64,000 nt of DNA from Ancistrus triradiatus. Lineage: Eukaryota; Chordata; Actinopteri; Siluriformes; Loricariidae. The position numbers and the translations under genes were made by a program. Shown here piece by piece: positions 49,901 through 61,500 of this stretch. The stretch covers positions 1 to 64,000 of the forward strand of contig JAJAGP010000285.1 of NCBI GenBank assembly GCA_025084515.1, read 5' to 3'. How positions within the stretch are numbered: position 1 is the stretch's first letter; each line of letters starts with the position of its first letter. A model generated the notes under the pieces. That model searched no databases. It was not told the origin of the DNA and saw nothing but the letters and a program-made list of their open reading frames with translations.

Positions 49901-52900
49901 ATGCGTGGGAGTTGAGACCAAGAGGATGGTGACAAAGAATGACAGTGAACAAAAAAACCAAGCTGGCGAGACGGCGGCTGTGTGGAGCTTGCTTCCTGGA
50001 CCAATGCTGCAGCTAGCAGGGGGAAATTTTCAATCGGATACTGGACAGGTTAATTACCTTTCCGATAAACGAGGAGCCAATTTCCTGGACTCGACACATA
50101 GTGGAATGTTGCGAGCCGAGAGCCAGATGTGTTGACCGGGCAAAAGGAGGTGCAGGTCTCCGGCGACGGTTGGCCAAGCACTGGGCAGTACCATGGGCCT
50201 TGATGAGCGCCTCCCTGGAGATGGTCCAGGCCCTGCGGCAGCGACAGAGATGGTGCTCCACGGAGGGTACAGCTACCTCAGCGATGGTACTCCAGGGACG
50301 TCTGGAGATGGAGAGTGGTTGCAGTAGCCCAGCTGCAGGCGCAGGTGGGGCAGGCTGTGACGAACTCCCTCGTGTCGAGATCCATCGTAGGCCACCAGAA
50401 GTTGCCGGCAAACCGGGATTCATGGCCACATTGCAGTCCGAGCCGAGGCGGGCACATAGAGTCGGACGGAAGGTCCACCCCCAGGGTCAGGATCCATCCC
50501 CCGTGCCTCCCTGATGGTCCGTTGGATCTCCCAGGTGAGGTGTGCAATGAGATGGTCGGGCGATAGGATGGTGTCCACTGGGCCCTCGGGGTTCTTGGGT
50601 GAGAACTGGCGAGAGAGGGCATCAGGCTTGATGTTCCGGGATCTAGGCCGGTAGGTGAGGGTGAAGTTGAATCTCCCAAAGAAGACGGCCCACCTAGCCT
50701 GCCTGCAGTTAAGCTGCTTTGCTGTCTGAATGTATGACAGTTTACGGTGGTGGGTCCAGATGATGAAGGGCTGTTCCGTGCTCTCAAGCCAGTGCCTCCA
50801 TTCTTCGAAGGCCACCTTGACCGCCAGCAGCTCCCTGTTGCCGACATCATAATTCCGTTCAGCCAGGGTGAGGTGACGGGAGAAGAAGGCGCAGGGGTGC
50901 AGTCGGTTGGCCGTAGCAACATGCTGGGATAGGATGGCCCCCCCACCAAAGTCCGAGGCATCCACTTCCATGATGAACTGTCGACCGGGTTCCAGCTGGA
51001 CCAGAACCGGGGCTGTGGTGAACAGTTTCTTGAGCCAGTGGAACGCCCGGTCTGCCTCAGGCGTCCACTTGAACGAGAGCTTGGTGGAGGTGAGCTGTGT
51101 GAGGTGGGCCGCCACCAGAGTAGTCCCAGATAAAGCGACGGTAGTTGGAGGAATCGCTGGAGTTCCTTCCATCCTGAGGGTGTGAGCCACTCTGAGACAG
51201 CCTTGATCTTGGATGGGTCTGCCTTGATCCTCCCCCTCTCAATGATTAATCCAAGGAATGCCACCGTCTCGATGTGAAACTCACACTTCTCCTTCTTGAC
51301 GAAGAGTTGATTTTCCAGGAGACGGCTGAGCACCAGTTGGATATGCTGGGTGTGCTGTTCCCTGGATGGTGAGAATGTCAGGATGTCGTCCAGGTACACA
51401 AAGACAAACCGATTGAGGAAATCCCGGAGCACGTCATTGACTAGTGCTTGGAAGACTGCGGGGGCGTTGGTGAGGCCGAAGGGCATGACCAGATATTCAA
51501 AGTGCCCTAGTGGAGTGTTGAATGCAGTCTTCCACTCGTCTCCTTCCTTGATGCGGACCAGATGGTAGGCATTCCACAGGTCCAACTTCGTGAAAATAGT
51601 CGCGCCCTGGAAGAGATTAAAGGCTGACTAGAGCAGAGGCAGCGGGAACATGTTCCTCTTTGTGATAGCGTTCAGGCCACGGTAGTCAATACAAGGGTGG
51701 AGGGTACCGTCTTTTTTGGAAATGAAGAAGAAGCCGGCACCCAGCGGCGATGACGACAGTCTGATGAGGCTGGCCTCCATGGCTTCGCGCTCTCCACGGA
51801 ACAGTTGGTGTAGTCGGCCAGAGGGCAGCAGGGCACCCGGGAGCAGGTCGATGGAACAGTCATATGGCTTGTGGGGAGGCAGCTCCCGGGCTGAACACCC
51901 GGCAAAGGTTGTGGTAGAGACGAGGGACCTGGGAGAGGTCCGCATGTTCTTTGGGTGGAGAAGTGCAAGGGGGCTCCTTGGACGCAGGGATGGATGAGAG
52001 AAGGCAGTTTGGATGGCAGAAATCACTCCAGCCGGTGATCCTACCCTCCTTCCAGCTGATGGTTGGGCTGTGGAGGGCCAGCCAGGGGTGTCCAAGCACC
52101 AGGGGTGTCTTCGGTGAGCAGATCACTGCCAGCGAGATGACCTCCCAATGGTTTCCCGAAAGGATAAGGGGAATCTGGAGTGTGCGGTGAGTGATTTCTG
52201 CAAGGAGTCGGCCATCCAGGGCGTACACCCACGTGGGAGGATCCAAGTACTCCATCTGTGTGCCGAGCTGGGCCGCAAGCTCTTGGTCGATGAGGTTTTC
52301 TTTAGAGCCCGAGTCGATGAGCGCGTCGACCTGGTGTGTGGACCCCGGCGGATACAGGGTGGCAGGCAGAGTAAGGAAGGTCTTCTTGGCACAGGGTGTT
52401 TTGTTGTTAGGACTCGCCTGGACCCCCAGATTCACTGGCGAGTATCCCCTTTCGGGCGGAGCGGACAGGAGGTGATGTTGTGGTGATGCCTTGTTGGAGT
52501 CCGATGAGGCGATTCGACGCTGCTTCGCCATGGCTAGGGTGGTCAAACACCGCCCTGAACCGCTGAACAAAGTCGTCGAATGAGAGCGCCTCAAGACCAC
52601 CTTGAGAGAGCACGGCCTCAGCCCAAGTCAAGGCCTTACCACGGAGGAGACCAATGACATACGAGACCTTGGAAGCATCGGTGACGAAGGCCAAGGAACG
52701 CTGCTGAAAGACCAGGTCACACTGCAGCAGGAAGCCCCAACACTTGGTGAGATCCCTGGCATAAGGTTCCGGGTGTGTGATTGGAGGCTCCAGACTTGAG
52801 GATGCCGAGGAGTGGAGGATGGAGGAGACAGGTGTTGGCGGCACAGCCAGCAGGGTCGGAGGGGGAGGAGGATCCCAAGTGCCGCTCGAGATAACAGACG

Positions 52901-55483
52901 TCTGGCTCCCGGCTGCAGGAGGAGTGTTCTGTGGAGGAGACAGAAGCAAGCTGCTGAGTTTATTATTAAATAACGAGACTAGTTGGTTTAGCAGATGGTT
53001 GGATTCCAGTAGGGACGGCAACAGCTTGTCATACTGTTGGAGCCAAGCCTGCTGGCGATCCATTGCTATATCAACCGGCAAGGACTGCGCTGTCTGTTGA
53101 TCTGCGGGTCCCATGTTGGCCAGATTTATCTGTTATGTGGGATCTAAGATCCCACAGGTAATACACAGTAGAACCCAAAATACAGGTCAACAAGTAGTAC
53201 AGGCAAAGACGTGAGAGGTAACGGTGTGTTTATTAAATAATCAGAACTAGTGTGAGTGAGGTGAAGCAGGATAGCCAATGCGTGGGTGTCGACACCAGGA
53301 GGATGGCGACAGGAACGCAGTGAACGAAAAAACCAAGGCAGCGAGACGGCGGCTGTGTGGAGCTTGCGTCTGGGTCAGTGCTGCAGCCAGTGGGGGGAAA
53401 ATGGACCCAAAGTGCAGGTTGACAGCGTACCGGAGATAACAGAGCCAGGTACTGTGCTTAAGTTCAATCTGGCGATGAATTGCAGATCGACTGGTGTACT
53501 TGTAGACTGACTTGATTGAGAATGATGAGAACCAGGTGAGATGGATGAAGGGAATGGAAACCGGGAGCCAATCAATCTGTGGAAGCAAGCATACACACAC
53601 AATACACTCTTTGTAAAGCACTATATATCCAATACAGAGTCAAATGGACGTTGACTGGCAGTCCCACAGTAGTTTAGATACTTTGCACATAGAGTTTTAT
53701 TTTAAACAATAGTATTAATTAAAAACCACACTAGCTATATTATATATATTATATATAGAGTGGATTACTGTACTGTTCAATACAGTAATCTTATCTCTTG
53801 GATGTTATAAAAACTGATACATTACCAAAAATGAAAAACGAGGTAGAACGCTTAATACCAAGTTTTGTGTCTCAGGGGACTGCGATTCTCTTGTCTAGCA
53901 AACAGGTGTCGCAAGGCGTTTCTCTTACAACTGGTTTTCTGTCATCGAGTCATCAATAGCTATATATATATATTATACAGTGCATTGCAAAAGTATGCGG
54001 CCCCCTTGAACTTTTCAAACGTTGCCACTTTAAGGCTTCAAACATAAAGAAGAAAGATTGTAACTTTGAAGATCAACAACAAGTGGGACACATATGTGAA
54101 GTGGAACACATTTAGATGTTGATCTTTTAACATTTTTCTAGAAATTAAAAAACTGAAAAGTGGGGCGTGCAAAATTATTCGGTCCCCTTGCGTTAATACT
54201 TTGTAGCGCCACCTTTTGCTGCGATTACAGCTGCAAGTGGCTTGGGGTATGTCTCTATCAGTTTTGCACATCGAGAGAATGAAATTTTTGCCCATTCTTC
54301 CTTGCAAAACAGCTCGAGCTCAGTGAGGTTGGATGGAGAGCGTTTGTGAACAGCAGTTTTCAGCTTTCCACAGATTCTCGATTGGATTCAGGTCTGGACT
54401 TTGACTTGGCCATTCTAACACCTGGATACGTTATTTGTGAACCACTCCATTGTAGATTTTGCTTTATGTTTTGGATCACTGTCTTGTTGGAAGATAAATC
54501 TCCGTCCCAATCTCAGGTCTTTTGCAGACTCCAACAGGTTTTCTTCCAGAATGGTCCTGTATTTGGCTCCATCCATCTTCCCATCAATTTTAACCATCTT
54601 CCCTGTCCCTGCTGAAGAAAAGCAGGCCCAAACCACGATGCTGCCACCACCATGTTTGACAGTGGGGATGGTGCCTTCAGGGTGATGAGCTGTGTTGCTT
54701 TTATGCCACGTTTTGCATTGTGGCCAAAAAGTTCGTCTGACCAGAGCACCTTATTCCACACGTTTGGTGCGTCTCCCAGATGGCTTGTGGCAAACTTTAA
54801 ACGAGACTTTTTATGGATATCTTTGAGAAATGGCTTTCTTCTTGCCACTCTTCCAAAAGGCCAGATTTGTGCAGTGTACGACTGATTGTTGTCCTATGGA
54901 CAGAGTCTCCCACCTCAGCTGTAGATCTCTGCAGTTCATCCAGAGTGATCATGGGCTTCTTGGCTGTCTTCTCCTTGTTTGAGCTGAAAGTTTAGAGGGA
55001 CAGCAGGGTCTTGGTAGATTTGCAGTGGTCTGATACTCCTTCCATTGCAATATGATCGCTTGCACAGTGCTCCTTGAGATGTTTAAAGCTTGGGAAGTCG
55101 GCTTTAAACTTCTCCATAACAGTATCTCGGACCTGCCTAGTGTGTTCCTTGGTCTTCATGATGCTCTCTGTGCTTTAAACAGAACTCTGAGACTATCACA
55201 GAGCATGTGCATTTATACGGAGACTTGATTACACACAGGGGGATTCTATTTATCATCATCAGTCATTTAGGTAACATTTGAGACATTCAGAGATCCTCAC
55301 TGAACTTCTGGAGTGAGTTTGCTGCACTGAAAGTAAAGGGGCCGAATATTTTTGCACACCCCACTTTTCAGTTTTTTATTTCTAAAAAAAAGTTTAAAAT
55401 ATCCAGTAAATTTTGTTCCACTTCACGATTGTGTCCCACTTGTTGTTGATTCTTCACAAAAACGTCCTCTATAATCTGTCCTG

Positions 55484-55557
<74 letters not shown>

Positions 55558-58500
55558 GACGTTGATCAGATGGACGTTAAATGGGGCATACCTGTATATT
55601 AAATACATATAGTATGTATTGTACTGTATATAAAATATGGAGCCAAACAACGTATTCAGTGCACTACATATCCAATTTTACAGTACCCTGCAAAAATCTT
55701 AGGCCACCAAAAATTCATCATTACATAATACTCTTGTCTACTGATCTTCATTCCAATCTTTTTGACCTTAAAAGTGGTTTCTTGGCTGCTACCTTTTCAA
55801 AAAGACCATTCCTGATCGAGCTTCATATTTCTAGAAGGGTCAACTTGGTATCTTGATGAAGCTTCCAGATGCTTCCATTACTCAAGTGTATGGGAGGTCA
55901 CACTACATACATGCCACTGTAGCCTACAGAACTTATTCTTCCTGGGTTGTTTTTAGTACTGCATACAATGGTATTGTATGTTCTAGTTGTATTCTAATAA
56001 AGCGACTAAGCAATGATTATATATGGTCATTATACCACTGCTAAAACAATGGTATATCTAACCTAATGGTGGTTTAAAACTTTTGCACATTACTGTAAAT
56101 AGGGTGCGTATTGAAATGTGTGTTTCTGTGTGTGTGTGTTATAGAACCAAAGAGTGTGTTTAGGATGCCGGAGAATGATCTGAAGCGGATATTTTGGGTT
56201 TTGTCCCTCCCGGTGCTTGTGATGTTGTTCCTGACAATACCTGACTGCAGGAAGCGCTTCTGGAGGAAGTTCTACCCGATCACCTTCTTCATGGCTGCCA
56301 CCTGGATCGCCGCCTTCACCTACATCTTAGTCTGGATGGTCACAGTTGTGGGTAAGAACTTTAAAATCATGGTCAGTTTCTCAGTCTATACCAGTATGAC
56401 CTGATGCAAGGGCTAATTTAGTGTTGTGGAGTAACTTCAATCCTCATCTCTAGATGACGTAAGTGTGGAGTTTGGTATTTCCTTCGTTCATAAACAATGC
56501 TCTTAAATGGATAGGCTACTCAAAAATACCCATAGTGCCCAGTCAAGTGTGTTTTGTACATCTACATCTAGTCATTTAGCAGACGCTTTTATCCATGGCC
56601 ACAGGGTTGGGTGGTATGACAGTATCCTGGGATATCGCGGTATTCAAAAATTATGTTGGTATTTAAAAATGATGACTGTATTCCAAAAATGTGACGCACC
56701 AAATCTCTAGATTTACCTACTCAAAGCACCGCTGGAGCAGTCAAAAACAGCAGTCTTCATTACATTACATTTACAGCATTTAGCAGACACCATTGGCAAA
56801 GGTGGGATTTGAACCCTGGACCTTTTGGTCCATAGTCCAGTATCTTAACCACTAGGCTACCACAGCCCCAGTCTTCAGACAAGTATGTTGTTATTTACAC
56901 ATAATGATCGCTAGATGGCACCAAATAGTTTACAGGATCAGCTTGCGTTCGTCCTACTCCTATATCGTTCGTTTATAATCAATGTGGTTAGGCTGTTATA
57001 TCATGTATCTCCGAGCAATTTTTGCGTGATGTATTTGAAACGATGACATTTTACAAAGTTGGAAGTCGTTTGTAATTGAAAATGAAGTGAATTATAAAAG
57101 GCAAGTTGTAAGTTAAAAAATGAAGAGTCAATTCTCTAAAAAGAATTGGCATCATTAGCCTACTTAAGAACTTCTTTCACCATCACACTAACACGGACAC
57201 AAGCACACAAGTACACACACAGACCAGACAGAGAACTACGCTGTGCTGATTTTGACTGTTCCATTAAAAGGTATATAAAGATTTTAATGTTAAATATGAG
57301 ATATTTAACAATAATCATATAGTTTAACAATATTCAAAACATTCAGGGTTTGAGCCCTGGTAAATAAATAAACAAACAAACAAAAAGACCTGGCGACGCC
57401 CTTCCCTTGTTAAGGCTTGCTGTTCTTTGCCTGTTTTGTGTTAGTCTTATTCCATCTATCTATATATCTGTGTGTCTGTCCGGGCTGCTGACTGTATACA
57501 CGTGGACAAAATTGTTTTTACCCCTCGGTTAATAAAGAAAAACCCACAATGGTAACAGAAATAACTTTAATCTGACAAAAGTAATAATAAATACAAAGTC
57601 TATGAAAATGAACAAATGAAAGTCAGACATTGCTTTTCAACCATGCTTCAACAGAATTATTAAAAAAATAAACTCATGAAACAGAAATGATGGTACCCCT
57701 GAAAAATGTGACCAAAGGGACATGTTAAATCAAGGTATCTTCACTAATTAGCATCACAGCTGTCTACAATCTTGTAATCAGTCAGTGGGCCTATATGTAG
57801 TCACTGTGCTGTTTGGTGACAAGGTGTGTACCACACTCAACATGGACCAGAGGAAGCAAAGGAAAGAGTTGTCTCAGGACATTAGAAAGAAAATTATAGA
57901 CAAGCATGTTAAAGGTAAAGGTTATAAGACCATCTCCAAGCAGCTTGATGTTCCTGTTACTACAGTTGCATATATTATTCAGAAATTTAAGACCCATGGG
58001 ACTGTAGCCAGCCTCCCTGGACGTGGACGCAGGAGGAAAATTGATGACAAATCAAAGAGACGGATAATACGAATGGTAACAAAAGAGCCAAGAAAAACTT
58101 CTAAAGAGATTAAAGGTGAACTTCAAGCTCAAGGAACATCAGTGTCAGATCACACCATCCGTCGATGTTTGAGCCAAAGTGGAGTTAATGGGAGACGACC
58201 AAGGAGGACACCATTGTTGAAAACAAAACATAAAAAAGCCAGGCTGGAATTTGCCAAACTACATGTTGACAAGCCACAAAGCTTCTGGGAGAATGTCCTA
58301 TGGACAGATGAGACAAAAATGGAACTTTTTGGTAAGGCACATCAGCTCCATGTTCACAAACGGCAAAATGAAGCATATCAAGAAAAGAACACTGTCCCTA
58401 CTGTGAAACATGGAGGAGGCTCTGTTATGTTCTGGGGCTGCGTTGCTGCATCTGGCACAAGGTGTCTGTGCAGGGTACAATGAAGTCTCAAGACTATCAA

Positions 58501-61500
58501 GGAATTCTAGACAGAAATGTGCTGCCCAGTGTCAGAAAGCTTGGTCTCAGTCACAGGTCATGGGTCTTGCAACAGGATAATGACCCAAAACGCACATCTA
58601 AAAACACCCAAGAATGGCAAAGAGGAAAACACTGACTTAAATCCTATTGAGCATCTTTGGAAGGAGCTGAAACATGCTGTCTGGAAAAGGCACCCTTCAA
58701 ACCTGAGAAACCGGAGCAGTTTGCTCATGAGGAGTGGGCCAAAATACCTGCTGAGAGGTGCAGAAGTCTCACTGACAGATACAGGAATCGTTTGATTGCA
58801 GTGATTGCCTCAAAAGGTTGTGCAACAAAATATTAAGTTAAGGGTACCATCATTTCTGTCCAGGCCTGTTTCATGAGTTTATTTTTTTTTAAATAATTCT
58901 GTTTTGAAGCATGGTTGAAAAGCAATGTCTGACTTTCATTTGTTCATTTTCATAGACTTTGTATTTATTATTACTTTTGTCAGATTAAAGTTATTCTGTT
59001 ACCATTGTGGGGTACCAAACAATTTTGTCTACGTGTGTACATGTATCTACACCAAACAGCCATAACGTAAAGACTGCTGACAGGTGAAGTGAGTAAGATT
59101 GACACTGTGATGCTCTGGGTTGTTGTGCTGGGAAGCACTGGGTCACTGCATTAATGTGGATGATACTTTGACCAAGTGCACCCATTCATGTTAGTGGTAT
59201 ACCCTAATTGCAGATACCTCTTTCAGCAGGACGGTGCACACTGGCACACCGCAAAAACTGTATAGTATTGGTTTGAGGAACATGCCAAGGAGTATGTTAC
59301 AGAAACTCGTGGATTCTTGACTTCTAGATTGGTAGATTAAACTCTGCATTTAATTAATTAGCTACATTTCTGACTGCTACATCATGCTGAATTGTCAGAA
59401 TAAATAATAATTAAATATACACTCACCAGCCATCATATGCCCTTTCTGACACTACCATCCGAAGGTCACAGCAGAAACCGAGACCAGGCAACGTTTTTTA
59501 AGTCCTCTCCAATTTTCTCCAATTTTTGTTTCTTTTTCGGAGGAATCTATCTAAATCCTATGTGAGTGAAAATCCCAGTAGATCAGCAGTTTCTGAAATG
59601 CTCAGAACAGCCCCTCCAGCACCATGTCATGTTCAAAGTCACTTAAATCACATTCCTTCCCCATTCTGATGGTCTAGTTGAACTTCAGAAGGTTGCTTTG
59701 AGCATGTCTATATGTCTAAATGTATTGAGTTGCTACCATGTGACTTTTTTTATATATATATTTCAGCACATACGAATACATTGCTCTAGGACATTTTTAC
59801 AACTTCATGTGTGTGCAAGCATTCTGTGATAGACTGGCACCCTGTCTGAATAAAACTCTGAATAATATTAAGCAGTATTAGAAAATTATTTTTTTTTAAA
59901 TGTGTTTCATCTTTGAAACAAACTCTTTAACCTTTTTAATAAAACACTGGAAATTGGTTCTTTGATGAGAACAGAAGCTTCTTCTAGAGGTATTGAGTCA
60001 CACATACTCCCACACACACAGGTCACATGCTGTACTCCACCATTCCTGGGATATCAGGCATGTATCCTGAGGGGTTTGGGGATTACAGCTGAGATCATGT
60101 GTTTCCACAAGCCCCATGGGACGATAATAGGATTATTATCCATATGAAGAGGTGTACACTCACATGAGTATGTGTGTGTTATAACACAAGTTAGAACCAG
60201 AGAAGGTCTGTTAGCTCCCAGGTTGTCAACTGAAATACTCACAGTTCATCCTCATTCTATGGAAGAATAATCATAATGTTATAATTAATCTGATTTCATC
60301 TGCAAGTGTAGCCACTTCTTTACACAATGCTTCATGAAGTGATTGTGCAAAAGGTAAAACTTAGCTGAAAATTTTTTACCTTCTGCCAGACTGCCTAGTG
60401 AAGAGAGATGAGTGGTAGTTTCAGACACTTAACCTATACAGAACACAAGTGAGGGAAGGGAATACATGTAGTACAAATAGCTGATTTGTTGTTTCTCCCA
60501 AACTTCAAGTCAAGTTAAGTCAGGTCAGCATTATTTCTATAGCACTTTTTACAGTAGAGCATTGTCTCAAAATAGCTTTACAATTTTTATCTTTTAATTA
60601 TAAAAACAATCCCAATTTGAGCCAGCCTAGGGTGACAGTGGCAAGGAAAAACTCTAAACATTATAAGGAAGAAACCTTGGGAGGACCAAAACTCAAAAAA
60701 TGACATATCCACCTTGGGCGAGTTAGATGTCATATGTAAGAATTCAACTAAGTTATATAATTTGTAAGTGCATAGTAATAGTTTAAATAAACAGAAACGA
60801 AATAAATATTAACAGAGAGAACATATTTAAAAATATAGTAATTAAAATATAATAACAGGTAGACTAACTTCTGAATTATATCTCCATTTAGTCCAGGTGA
60901 ACATCAGAGAGAATTGTATTTAAGCTGTTAGTAAGAGGTCACGCACATGAAATATATAAAAGGTACTCATCAAACCCATCAAAGTCTTGTTGTGTAGGAG
61001 ATGCTCAAACCCAGTTGTCTGGCCACAATGATCAGGTCTTTACACCTGAACACATCAACTAAGAAACTAACTGTTCACTTACCATCAAATACAACCCCAA
61101 ATCAGAAAGTGTTGGTACAGTATGGAATATGCAAATAAAAAAACCAGCAGCATTCCTTGAATTTACTTTGACTTTTATTTCATTGGAGACAGTATGAATC
61201 CAAGGTATTTCATTTTTGGTTCAATTAATTTCAGTTGTTAATAAACTTCTAGCCCTGTATTTCAGGCCTGTAACACATAAAAAAGTCGGGACGGGGCAAT
61301 TTAGGGCTAGTAAAGAGGTAAAAAACTAAATACTGATGTGATTTCAAACAGGTGATGTCAGCAGGTGATTATAATCATAATTTGGTACAAAAGCAGTATC
61401 TAAGAAAGGCTGAATCATTGAGGAGCAAAGATGGGCAAAGGATCTCCAGTTTATCAGCAAATGCATTCCACAAAAAAAAATTGGAAGAGATTCTTTTTGA

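Larger units (their letters stand above)
49753..53600 (-). mobile_element. Ty3/gypsy LTR retrotransposon, internally deleted (intron 6)
   Basis: On the - strand the order is 5' LTR, gag, protease, reverse transcriptase, RNase H, integrase ends, 3' LTR. LTR-like edges tgttatgtaggatctaagat (49753) and tgttatgtgggatctaagat (53132) confirm both sides. Frameshifts, an in-frame stop near 51628 and three internal losses (gag zinc knuckle, integrase zinc-finger part and catalytic core) make it dead. The right boundary is approximate. Gag and RT resemble the fish sushi-like group. Confidence 0.9.

Noticed and set aside
50101..53100. + strand open frames across the gypsy region
   Set aside because: They are shadows of the - strand gag-pol; none shows a domain of its own.
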